Under the pieces are notes generated by a model that had not been told where the DNA came from, did no database searches, and saw only the letters and a list, made by a program, of their open reading frames with translations. Positions 29,463 to 41,800 of a stretch of 64,000 bases of DNA are shown here, piece after piece. The stretch is from contig CM060847.1 in the NCBI GenBank assembly GCA_030737835.1, forward strand, positions 9,686,704 through 9,750,703, in the 5' to 3' direction. Numbering within the stretch: position 1 is the stretch's first letter; each line of letters begins with the position of its first letter. The translations under genes and the position numbers were made by a program. This DNA comes from Acorus gramineus. Taxonomy: Eukaryota > Streptophyta > Magnoliopsida > Acorales > Acoraceae.

Positions 29463-32400
29463 TGCCTGTACAGTCCTATCTATAGCTTGAAAATGATCTT
29501 TTAGCCGCTTATATATTGGGATACTGAAGTATGCATTGCACTATGTTTATTAAATATTTGCGATGTATGAAAATTAATTTTTTTTTAAAGAAAAAAAATA
29601 CATTGATGTATCTCAGTATATTTTACTTTTTATAATAATATGTACTTCAATGAACGAATATATATTTTTTTGAAGAAAAGCAATGCAGCTCAGACTGGGA
29701 GACCGACAAGCCCCGTCTGCAGCCTCGTATATAATTCTCAACCATTGTGTTTTCTTCATTATATATTTGTTTAATGAAGTCCGTACTAATATGAAAAATT
29801 GAAATATATATCTTGGGTCAAGACATTTTCTATTTTTTAGTAAAAAATAATTTTTTTTAATTGTGTATACAATGAATTAATGATTATATACTACACTAAA
29901 ACAGATTCATCAGTGGAGTGTCTAGTCCACCGTTTTCAAACTACATATGAGACTGTAAATGAGCATGGGTCTAATTTTGGTTTTAGCTCTTGTCAGGCCT
30001 ATAGTTTACACGCTTTGAATTTTTTTTATATACATACTTAAATAATAAAATACATTTTAATAAAAAATAAAAATAAAAATTGATATTTTAAGTTTTGTAT
30101 GATAGAATATATACAAATACAATAGACTAGTAGAGTTTATTGATGTCTGCTTTCTGACTGTATCATCGCTTGATGATTTAACATGCTTAAGGTTCTCAAC
30201 TATAGTTGTGGGGTCCATGAAAGACATGGGCTTCGTTTAGAAGCTCCTCGGATCAAAGAAAAAAATACACGCAGTCCCATTGCAGTTTTAATTACAGTTT
30301 TTTTTTTTTTTTAACTCATACTCATCATTTGAAGTGCATATTGTTATATGAAATAAAGTATATAATGAAATATATTAGTGTATTTTTTTATGTGAAAAAA
30401 TGAAAAAAAAAATTGGAACATATATTATGATAGAATCTCATACACTATAATAGTGTTATATACTACGTTATTGTAGTTTATGAAGCTGTAAAATGGGTTA
30501 CAAAAATAAACTGCGTGTATTCAACGCTAGTGCAAAAAACGCTATTGAGCCGGGCAGTCTGGGCTTAGGCCCACTGTTTGCATTAGGTCTATGGATCGAC
30601 TTTGTACCCCCTTGGTGTCGGTGTAATCGTGGCTGTAATAGAGACTGTGTGTATCTCTTTTCTAAGAAAAATCAAGATGATGAGACTATAGATGAGGTTG
30701 CACGTAGAGTTGGATGAATCATCTATCCTTTATTTGGTCTTCTCCGATTTTAAATATTTGTATAATGTGATTTTTTATGGTGTTTTAGGTGGGTTTTTCC
30801 CTCAATGATGATGCAACTTCAACTAATCTGCATGAACTGTCATGTTGTTTGCACTTGATTAAGACTATGAGGATATTAGTGGATAATTAAAACAAAAATT
30901 TAAGTGACATCCCCTCCGTTGAAATTAAAACCACCGTACTTTAGGTTTCCCAAATGGACTGAAGAAATATAAGGTGTGATGTCCTCCCTTTTATTTCATA
31001 AATGGAAGCTTATTCTTTCTCTTGAGAATACATTTTTGGATTCCAACATTCTATGATAGGATTTTTCAAAATCCACATATTCCTTTTTTTGTATGCCAAT
31101 GATATTGGTCAAAATGTTTGGCATTAGTCAATTTTAATTTGTCATTTTTACAACACGTGGTTCTCAAAGGATAATGATAAAACAAATCTCGTGTGTAACT
31201 CCACATGTTTTATTTTTTGAGGTGTAAATTTCATACAACAAAATATGTACTATTTAATGAATTGTACATACTCTCATTTATGTAAAAATAAAAAATTATA
31301 TGTTTTATCTAATAAAATATATATAATTGATGAAAAATTAAGTACTCACATAAAAAATGATTTTACAAGTATCTATATATCAAAATATAATAAAATTTGA
31401 GAATCTTCTCTCAGTAGAATTTAGAGTTGTTGCATATCCCATTTAGGGTTAGAAGGATAAATTATTTAAATACCTAAAATCTTCAAAATGACACTAAATT
31501 CTTAAAACTTCACATGCAATTATATATTCTCAAATTTTGATGGAATTTTCGATAGAGAATTTAAATAGGTCCCCTTTTTTCCAAAAAAATTAACAATCAT
31601 TAATTCAAAAGTATTAATTAAATAACTGAGCTGATTAGCTTAAACATGCATTCTCATAATAATGAACTGGACATGGAGATATAAAGGAGAGGTTATTCTA
31701 TCCCTTCAAAATTGGTGATGTAAGAGATGACCCAACTGGGCAGACAGGTTAGTTAAGATTTTTTTGTAGTTTGTAAAGATTGCCATCATCACCACAATAT
31801 CTATCTTTTACATGGTTAATATATGTAAGATACACATGAAATCATTTTTAATATGTTGGTACACATTTTTCCATAATCAGATGCTTTACTGGAACTTTTG
31901 GGGAACATCCCCTGGAATTAAAGAATATGCAAATCATATGATATTAGCTGTGATAATGTGATCATCTTATTCTCTTTGCATTCAACATGCAAAACTATTC
32001 TTTGGTTTGGACTTATTGCACCCAAAAACCAGGATGCTGAATGTTGATGAGAGCTAGAACGTGCAAAAAATTAAATGAAGGGGAGAATAAATTGAAGTCC
32101 ATCTTCAATTAAGGGGATTTAATTGATTAACAATTCTTAAATGGGTCATTGACTAAACTTCAATTAGGGTTTTGGTTAAGAACACCCTACCCTTTTAAAT
32201 ATTTCAAAGGTGGACAATGAAAATTGACCACATTTTATTGATTGTAGTCAATCATGATGTGTGTTTTCATTTGATGCAAATGAGTTCACATGATCTTTGC
32301 ATCCATTGACATTGAACAATTAAACATACACAAAAATTGTGAATTAAACAAACATTTAACTGAATAGTCAATGACAATTTGAGCACATGGATATGGAGGT

Positions 32401-33030
32401 TCATGAGGATGAACATTCTCTGTGTCCTCCTCTCAACCAACTTCTAATATAATGTAATGTACAACCAAATTTTGTACCGTTATCTCGTGTTTTCATATTT
32501 GAAAAATGTATATTTCATATAATGGAAACATTTTCGTATATCCACTTACAAGAAAACAACATACATGGTTCATTTGATGAAGCATGTACCTCCTTAATTA
32601 ATGAAATGAAATTGCACGCAGGACTAAAAAATAACACCACCTAATTTTTTGTTGTTGTTAAGTTACATCTAGAAAACTATAACTAATATAGACTTATCAA
32701 TGTATAACTTTGCATGTGTATAAATTTAGAAAACCCTAGATGGCAGTACCTCCAACTATTCTAAACCAGTGGCTAGCTAAATCCCCACCAAAAGAATGTC
32801 TCCTAGATCACACCCATGAAATCTATTCCAAAAACCTTGAGAACAGCCTTCCAAAGGTAAAAAGGTCCCCATGTGTTCATAGAAAAATTGGTTTGGAAAG
32901 CAACATTTGTCTTCTCTTCTTCCCACCTCTTCTTCCCACATGCATATTTTCTCATACAAAGGCTAGCATATGGTGTCAGGAGTTCATGAGAAGGATTGGT
33001 ATTTATACCTTTCTTTTAGTCTTCCAATAT
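29463..33030. other. Gene-poor AT-rich tract
   Basis: I see no supportable gene. Open frames at 30493-30717 (74 aa) and 32740-33054 (104 aa) start with ATG but show no recognisable motif or splice continuation. T-runs, TA-rich stretches and a less AT-rich block near 30490-30660 are the only structure noticed. Confidence 0.55.
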
Positions 33031-33032
33031 AG

Positions 33033-33523
33033 ACCTAGTTCGCTAAAAAGATAAATTTTTAGGATAAGTTAATCTAATTTACGAGGATAAAAAAATCACT
33101 ATTTTTATTCAGATTTGCATTTGGTAATGTTTTTTATTATCCTTATTTTTTATGTTCTTATCCTTAATCTTGTATTTGGATCAAATATGTGATAACTTCA
33201 AATTTTTTTAAAAAAATATCAAATCTACCATTTCTATTAATGGGACAATAATATTGTTTGGTGGAACACATTCTTTCTTTTGTTTTTGTTTTTTTTGAAA
33301 TGGTAGTCATAAATGTTATCATAATTTTACAAAATATGGATAAAAAATTGGGACAAAGTCTGTTCCACCTTTTACCCAGAACAAACTATTCCCATTTTTT
33401 ATTTCAAAATGTGAACAATTGTCAATGCTTTATCCCCTTTTTTATAATGCCATATTGGAAAACAAGTGATTTAATCTAATTTTTTTTCTTATCCCAACCC
33501 TATATTCTTATGTCAAACTAGGC
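33033..33523. mobile_element. MITE with CCTAGTT ends
   Basis: The left end cctagttcgctaaaaagata, followed by aggataagttaatctaattt, pairs with the reverse complement of the right end, gcctagtttgacataagaat followed by gggataag and ttagattaaatca. Length is about 490 bp. It has no ORF of note. A similar end, ggctagtttgacaaaattaa, occurs at 45532. Confidence 0.6.
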
Positions 33524-35827
33524 CACATAGATTTCTAGATATGCAATTCAGGGTTTATTATTACTCTTCTGACTGAGGTGTGGCTTTTAACAGTTGGTTA
33601 TGCCCAAACAAACTTGCATAGCAAGCAACTATGATAAAAGTCTCCCTATGAACCACCAATGTAATTTGATGGGTATCTTCATTTTTCTTCTCCATATAAT
33701 TCCAATTGACTCAACAGCCATTGACAATCACTGTAAGCATGCCAAACTCTTCACTTTCATTTGATGGGTACATCTTCCCACGGCGTCTCGAAATGGCCAA
33801 GTGGGACACACAATTCATAGAGTGAGTTTGTCTCACATGTTCATATCCATGTGTTTAATTTGTACCATGCATGAGAATATTTACAGTAAGAGGAGATGAA
33901 TCTATAAATGGATGAGTCACCCTTAACAGCTTAACAGCTTTACATTGTTTCTACCTTGCTTATTAGATGTGACATGCATGGCTTCTAGATTCTAGAATGG
34001 TTACTATCCCTTTATAAATAATTAATGACTAGAGATTTTGGTGCATATCTTGGCAGTCATTATGGATGTTATTATTATTATTATTATTATTACTACTACT
34101 GGTATAACTGTTTTGATTTACATTTTTATAGGAAAATATACATCAGTGCAGAGGTTGACCAGAATGGTGTGCCTTGGAAGCAAAGGAATAAAAAATACAT
34201 TCAAATGAAAAATGATATAAAGGAAATAAGGATCACCATCACCCTTTGAGAAATAAGTGACTGGATTTGGTCTACATCTTGGCAGTTATTATGCGTGTTA
34301 ATATTATTTGGCAGTTATTAAGGGTTTTGATTCCCATTTTAAAAGGGGAATTTAGACCTTTTATAGCTTTGAAATTCACATTTTATGGGGAAATATTCAT
34401 CAGTTCAGATTCTGACTAGAATTTGTGCATTGGAAACAAAAGGGATTTGAAATAAAATTAAACTAGAAATGATACGAATAAAAAAGGGTGAAAGCACATT
34501 TCTTTTTTTTTAAATAATTAATTTGTTTGTGATGAAAAATAAATCCTCACAAAGAAATTTTTTTATAAAAGAAGTTTTCAGAAAGAAAATTTCTTATTCT
34601 AAATTAAATACATATTATTATAAACAAATAAAAATGAAACAAAAATTCTTGAAGAATAAATGTTGAGTATCTCTACCAATCTATAAATGAAAAAAAAACC
34701 TTTTTCATTATTCTACAGTATAATTTTTAATGGCATATTCACCCATTCTTGTAATTTTACTAAAAAAGAAAAAAAAAAAAAGCAACTATGAAAAGTTTGA
34801 TTATATTTGAAGGGGAAAGAAGTCCATTCAATATAAACTCTCTGAATAATTGAAAACAATTGATCAAATCAGTTCATGGTCCACTGAGAACATGACATGA
34901 ACCACAATCGGAATCACCATCCCCTCTCAATTATCAATCTAATATAATAAAATTTTGGGCAACTTTATTTTAAGAAAATATTGAACAACTCCACCCCAAC
35001 TCATCCATTCATCCAAAACTGACTTTTTTTCACCATGCAAAAAACACTAAATCCCAACCACCAGTATGTGTGTGTTATGAATATAAAGCTAGAAATCCAA
35101 AGTTAGTACTACTTAAACATCACAAAATGTCCTGTTTATTAGTGTTCATTGTCAAGTGGGGGACCTAACTTTTTCTTATTTATCAAATCCTTCTTTTGCC
35201 TCTCAAATGAGTGTAGGTGGTACTCACCAAAAAAAATAATGAGTGTAGTTGGTACAGTGATTGAGTGACATGTGTAACCAAGAATGAATTATACCCCATT
35301 CTCATCTACTCCTTCCAACTGCCAATGTGCCCAATCTAATACCCTTCACTATCAATGAACAGTTTTCTTTTTATTTACAATATAATTTATGAATAATTCC
35401 TTGTAGATATATATTTTTATATAAAAGAAAAAATAATATTTGGTCCCCGTGTTGCATTCCTCACATGTTTTTAATTTTTTTGAAACTATATATACTTTAT
35501 ATAAAACATGTACATTAAAAAAGGTCATTACACGGAATGTAGTTTTCATCCCTACATACAAGGTATTCTTTATTAAGTGAATATATATATATAACCAGAT
35601 ATATTGCAAAACATACGTACACATGAACAACTAGTTTAATAGTGATATAAAAAACATTCTATAGTTCTTTTCAAAAATAAATATATCATCAGATTTTTAT
35701 ACCAAATTTAATTTTTTATCATTGTAATAAGAATTTTTGTGATCCGATGTATAAGTATAACGATGTGTAGATAAGATTTTTGTTTAGATATCGAATTAAT
35801 TAGAGGTTATTTGTTCATTTGTTTTTG
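33524..35827. other. AT-rich intergenic tract with an imperfect duplication
   Basis: No gene recognised. It contains an ATT microsatellite (34067-34090) and an imperfect ~230-bp tandem duplication (34034-34490). Confidence 0.55.
34034..34490. repeat. Imperfect tandem duplication, ~230 bp
   Basis: Copy 1 (about 34034-34240) and copy 2 (about 34264-34490) share catcttggcagt-attatg, ttttatrggraaatatycat, cagtkcag-tt-ac-agaat and aaaatgata words in the same order. Divergence and short indels show it is older than the duplications in TADA or SIN3-A. Confidence 0.6.
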
Positions 35828-36345
35828 AGAAAATTAATTAGGGCTCATGTGATCACCACTTATTATTTTGAGTTCCCTTGAAATTTATAAGTTTTTTTAA
35901 GTCTTTAAAACGTTGAAAAATTATCTTTAGGTCCCTCCAGACTCCTGTCAGATGTTGTTCAAAAATAAAGAAAATGCCCTTGCCTAATTGTGCTAGGGTT
36001 AACAATGTATATGAGAGTGTTAATAGTCTACTAAAAATACTTAATAATGTACTATGGAATCTTTACGGCATACTGAAATAATTAGGTGGTAAACATTTTA
36101 TGCAAATGATAACAATGTATTGAGGAGTGTTAACAGTCTACAAGAGATATTTAATGTACTTGAGAGAGTGTTATTAATGTACTAAAATGATTGGACGGGG
36201 ACACTTTCAGTATTTTTAAACAACATCCGGTTGGGGAAACTTAAAAACAATTTTACACCGTCTTAAGGATTTAAAAAAACTTAAATAATTTTAAGGATCT
36301 AAAAATAATAGACGGGTGACCACATAAACCCCTAATTAATTTCCC
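35828..36345. mobile_element. Foldback MITE with ~145-bp terminal inverted repeats
   Basis: The left arm runs aaattaattagggctcatgt, gatcacc, cttattattttgagtt, tttaagtctttaaaacg, gatgttgttcaaaaata. The right arm in reverse complement runs aaattaattaggggtttatg, ggtcacc, tctattatttttagat, tttaaatccttaagacg, gatgttgtttaaaaata. The arms pair over about 145 bp and enclose a ~230-bp centre with gtattgagg/gtgttaac repeats. No transposase. The long arms fit a Mutator-like or other foldback class, but no target duplication could be fixed. Confidence 0.75.
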
Positions 36346-37494
36346 TTTTGTTTTTATTACTCTTTTGAAAACTTATTTGATAGTGTAACATGAAAGTAAC
36401 CCTAGTTTTGTCCCACTTGATGATAAATATGCATCCCATCCATGTACAAGGAGAGTTAAATCTAAAATAACAGAGTATTATTATTATTTTTTTACATAAA
36501 GTTATATAGTAAAGAGTATGAATTATAATCCCTTATATAGAAATGTTAAGCACGTGCAATGCATAAAATGAGAAACATGTGAAATAAAATTAAATTATTA
36601 TAAGTTTAAATACAAAATGAATTCCATGGTTGCATAATTTGTAGACACTCTCACACATAGAAACACAACGGTATCATCTCAATCACATATTTATTATAAT
36701 TTAGCCCTACTAAGATTTAAGAGTAGATATTTGGATTTACTATTTTTATGATTTTTACGGGTCTTTATATTATTTATCATTATCTAAAATTAAGAAATCA
36801 TCACACATATCCATTGAACTTTTTTTTCTTTCAATCTAATGTATTACTTAGTTATTAAAAAGTTACTCAGTTTTTATTTCTATTTTGAACCCTCCCATAA
36901 ATTTATTGATCCTCATATATAAAATTTAAAATAGATTTAGATAAATCATAAATATATTTTAAGATTTAAAACAAATTTAGATCATGTTAATATATTCAAA
37001 TTTTAATAATTCAAAATTAAATATATTCACTAAATCAATTAAATTCTATAAATATTTTTTTAAAGTGTTTTTATTATAATATAAAAAATATAATTACATG
37101 ACATACAAATTTATTTGTCAAATAGAATAAGATGGACGTTTAGGGCTTAAAAATTTATAATTCTTCATATTAAAAATAAAAAAATATTTTATTTATGATT
37201 TCATGGTTTTTTTTTTTTTTGTATGTGTTCATTTATATTCTAATAATTATTAAATATTATTTTTATTTCGTGAGACGTGTATCTTACTTGTACTAATTAT
37301 TTTTTAATGTCTAATTAATATTCGAAACCCTAATCCGGAAGGTTGGCGTGAAAGAACGGGAGATTTCGATATTCTCCCCTCTTATACCAAAATGTCCCCT
37401 TATAATCCACTTCTTTCGTTTGGTGGTCAAACGTGATCATCACGCCCTGAATATGTGACAATATCAAAATCACAAAAAATATATATATAAAAAC
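36346..37494. other. AT-rich intergenic tract
   Basis: Extremely AT-rich with no ORF or element boundary that I can support. Confidence 0.55.
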
Positions 37495-37995
37495 ATTGGA
37501 CAAAAATACAAATAACCCCCTGCAAACAGTCTGAAATCCATATGACTCCCTCACTTTTCCTGAAATACATGACCCCTTAAAATTTCTGAAATATATGACT
37601 CCTTGAAAACACTTATGTAAATCTAAATAAGCTCTTGAGTTAAATTTTTGTTAATTGATGTTGAATATTATACAAATATTCAATTTCTGTACATGACAAT
37701 TTTATTCTTTCAGATAAATTATAAAAACTATATGCGAAGAAGTAAAATCATCATTTACAGATGATTTTTATCATTTTTAATACATCGTAGAGATTTTTGG
37801 TATACTATATATGTTTTCAACCAAGGTTAATCAAACATAATATTCGATAAATAATTCTCATCTATCAATGAAAATTTAATGGAAGAGCTATATGGATTTC
37901 CATTGGTTTTTTTAGGGGGTTAAATGGATAGAAAAGGTCAGGGAGTTATATGGATTTCAAGCAGTTTACAGGGGCTTATTTGGATTTTTCCCCAA
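37495..37995. mobile_element. Foldback MITE, family 1, best-preserved copy
   Basis: The left end aaaaatacaaataacccc, with gcaaacagtctgaaatccat, pairs with the reverse complement of the right end, aaaaatccaaataagcccc with gtaaactgcttgaaatccat; both arms then read at-act-ccct-ac-tttt. About 60 bp of clear terminal inverted repeat, ~500 bp in all. Copies of the family lie at 16330-16862 and 11100-11400. Its right end is about 110 bp upstream of the flippase leader. Confidence 0.78.
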
Positions 37996-38089
37996 ATATA
38001 CTCAGCTTCGTCAGGACCCAAAAATACCGTCCATGGCGAAAGACCCTGACGAGAAATTCATGGATTTCCCGCGAAATTTAAACCCCCAT

Positions 38090-38135
38090 TGACCATCCGG
38101 AAACTGGGTTTCATTTTCTCTCCCATCTTCGTTTA

Positions 38136-38178
<43 letters not shown>

Positions 38179-38810
38179 CGTGTTTTATAATTTGTTTGAC
38201 GAAGAAAGGTGAGACTTTTATATGAGTCTTACTCGCAATCTGGTTTTGTCGTTCTCTCTCTGCTTATTGCGTCTAAGGTGGGTTTCAAAGTTCAGAAACC
38301 GTGCAGCCTCCGTCGACGGAAGCTTCAAATGGGAGGCTTTTTTCCCTCCCCTTCTGTACCTCCTTTATAGGCACCTCGAACAAGCTTTGTTTTATATGGG
38401 AAAGAATTCGTGAAGTGTTTGTTTTTTGGGTTTCTGTTTTTACATAGAAAGATTGAGCCTTTCGGGCTCAAAATTCAATCTTTGGAACCTTTGCGTGATT
38501 GTCGGAAGGACAATACGGGGATTTAGGGATTTGGGTTTCGTGTATATTTTGTAAAGTTGGGATCTTGCAATTTTTTTTTCCTTGTTTTGAGTTATTTCAA
38601 GTGGTCTTTGTATAGTTTTTTTTTTTTTAATAGAGATCTTGGGCTTTGATTTTGGAATAAAATTTAAGTCTTCATTGTTAGATCTTCTGAAATCCAATCT
38701 TCTGTATCTGGGTCTTTTATTGCATTTCTTTATTGGTAGTCTGAAGGGAACCCCCCAACAAACCCCACAAAAAAAGGAAAAAAAAACTATTTTGCTTTAA
38801 TCACTTCTAG
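38090..38810 (+). promoter_or_regulatory. Leader region of the flippase gene, with CT microsatellite and probable leader intron
   Basis: A CT microsatellite at 38141-38174 (about 17 repeats) is followed by gacgaagaaag|gtgagact near 38208, a plausible splice donor. The coding ATG at 38811 directly follows ttctag, a good acceptor preceded by a pyrimidine-rich stretch. A ~600-nt leader intron ending at the base before the start codon is likely. CT-rich leaders are common near plant transcription starts. Confidence 0.55.
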
Positions 38811-41800
38811 ATGGGTGGAGGGAGGAGAAGGAAGATCCATTTCAGCAACATCTTAACATTCACCTGTGGGAGGGCCTCTTTTAAAGAAGACCATTCACAA
38901 ATAGGAGGCCCTGGATTCTCCCGGGTAGCCTTCGCGAACGACTCAGAGTGTTTTGAGGCGTGGAACCTCAATTATCCATCAAATTATGTCTCCACCACCA
39001 AGTACACCTTGGCGACTTTCCTTCCCAAATCATTGTTCGAGCAGTTCAGGAGAGCCGCCAACATATACTTCCTTGTTGTGGCATGCCTGTCTTTCACTTC
39101 CCTTTCGCCTTACTCGCCTTTTAGTTCTGTACTCCCGCTTGTCATCGTGATTGGTGCAACCATGGCTAAAGAGGCCGTCGAAGATTGGAGGCGAAATCAA
39201 CAGGTGAATTTTTGACATACTTGTCAATTTTTTTGGACTAAATTTAATCTAGTTCTCAGCAGTTAAGGAACATATCTGGCTTGTGTATTTAATCTTAGAA
39301 TTGAATTTAGAAATTTCACAGATATGATGTTCTTACAAGAACTGCAATATCTCTTTTGAGCTGTTAGTACCATTGTAAGAAAAAATTGTTTGATGCTGTC
39401 ATGCTTGTTTTAAAATTTAAAGATGTAATCTTCCATCAAGCCTCCATATAGCTCACTTATTATAAGAATTTGTGCTAAACCAAGCTTTGAGAAAAGTTAT
39501 TCTGATTTTAACAAAAAAAAATTATTTGTTGATAAACCTTTTCAAGGTTCTTTGATTCCGTGGTAGCGGATTTTGAGATGCAACGGAGTGGTTTAGAAAT
39601 TTCATTGCATGCTAAATATGCTATTACTTGAATTGTTAATGATTTATAAATCCTTCCTCTTTCTCAGGATGTTGAAATAAACAATCGAAAAGTGTTAGTG
39701 CACCGAGGTGATGGCACCTTTGAATACACTGAATGGAAAAATTTGAAAGTTGGAGATATAGTGAAAGTGGAGAAAGATGACTTCTTTCCTGCGGACCTTG
39801 TTCTGCTTTCATCCAGTTATGATGATGCAGTCTGCTATGTTGAGACTACAAACCTTGATGGAGAGACCAATTTGAAACTAAAACAAGCTTTGGAGGTGAC
39901 ATCAGGCTTACAAAATGATTCCAGCTTCCGAAATTTCAAAGCTATCATCAAATGTGAAGACCCAAATGCAAACTTGTATACTTTTGTTGGAAGTTTGGAC
40001 TATGATGAACAACAGTATGCTCTTTCACCTCAGCAACTTCTTCTTAGAGATTCAAAACTTCGCAATGCAGACTACATTTACGGGGCTGTAACCTTTACAG
40101 GCCTGGACACAAAAGTCAGACAAAATGCCACTGACCCTCCTTCCAAGCGAAGTAGAGTTGAGCGAAAGATGGACAAAATCATATACTTTCTCTTCTTTCT
40201 CTTGGTCTTGATGGCTGGCATTGGATCCATATTCTTTGGAATCACAACCAATGATGATTTAAATGATGGGAAAATGAAACGTTGGTATCTGAGGCCGGAT
40301 CACACCAAGGTTTTCTATGATCCCAAGAAGGCAGCCCTTGCAGCGATATTGCATTTTCTGACTGCCATGATGTTGTTTGGGTACTTGATTCCGATATCTT
40401 TATATGTGTCAATAGAGATTGTGAAGGTATTACAGAGCATGTTTATCAACCAAGATATCTATATGTACTACGAGGATACTGATAAGCCTGCAAATGCCCG
40501 CACATCAAACTTGAACGAGGAACTTGGCCAAGTCGACACGATTCTATCAGATAAGACTGGAACCTTAACATGCAATTCCATGGAATTCATTAAATGTTCC
40601 ATAGCTGGAACTGCTTATGGTCGTGGAGTCACGGAGGTTGAGAAGGCAATGGCAAGAAGAAAGGGCTCTCCTTTGCCTCAAGAAGATGAGGAAGATGATG
40701 GAGGGGAAACAAAACAAGCAGTGAAGGGATTTAACTTCAAGGATGAGAGGGTCATGAATGGAAACTGGATTAACGAGCCTCATGCAGATGTCATCCAAAA
40801 GTTTTTTTGTTTATTGGCAATCTGCCATACAGCCATACCTGAAGTGGATGAAGAGTCGGGGAAGATATCTTATGAAGCCGAGTCACCAGATGAAGCAGCT
40901 TTTGTTATTGCAGCGAGGGAATTGGGTTTTCAGTTTTATCAGAGGACGCAGACAAGCATCTCACTGCATGAATTGGATCTGAAATCGGGCACTAAAGTTG
41001 AAAGGCAAGGTTTTTTTTTTTTTACTGAAAATTTTTTGTTATCTTGATGACACTAAGCTGCATTATATGCCTTTTTTTCCGCCCATTGTTTGATCTTGTC
41101 GGTGTTTATTTTAATGTTTTATACCTTACAATTGTACGTGTTCCCTTTTGTTCATTCAGGTCATATAAACTTTTAAACATACTCGAATTCAACAGTACTC
41201 GAAAACGGATGTCGGTGATTGTAAGAAATGAGGAGGGTCAATTGTTGCTACTCTGCAAAGGTGCTGACAGGTTTGTAAAACCCTTACTGAAGGCTATATA
41301 ATCAGAAGTAATCCAAAGTATTTAAGACCTCCAACCTCATCTTTTTCTTCCTTGTGTCTTCTTTCAGTGTAATGTTTGAAAGGCTTGCAAAATATGGGAG
41401 GAAATTTGAGGACAAGACTAAGGAGCACATGAATGAGTATGCTGATGCTGGTTTGAGAACCTTGGTGCTAGCTTATCGCCAACTTGATGAGGAAGAGTAT
41501 GCCGAATTCAGCGAAGAGTTTAACAAGGCCAAGAATTCCATTAGTGCAGATCGCGATGAAAGAATTGATGGATTGGCAGATGGAATAGAGAGGGACTTGA
41601 TCCTTCTTGGGGCCACAGCTGTCGAGGACAAATTGCAAAATGGGGTAGGTGGACAATATTAATTGTTCAAAATAAACGAAACTTTTAAACACTTGGGATG
41701 TTAGTTGGATAGATATTTATCTTTCTATGTTTGACAGGTTCCTGAATGCATTGACAAACTTGCACAAGCTGGCATAAAAATATGGGTACTAACTGGGGAC

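Noticed and set aside
30493-30717. 74-aa ORF MGYKNKLRVFNASAKN
   Set aside because: No domain, homologue or splice continuation recognised; isolated in AT-rich DNA.
32740-33054. 104-aa ORF MAVPPTILNQWLAKSPP
   Set aside because: No recognisable motif, low-complexity end, and it runs into a MITE boundary.
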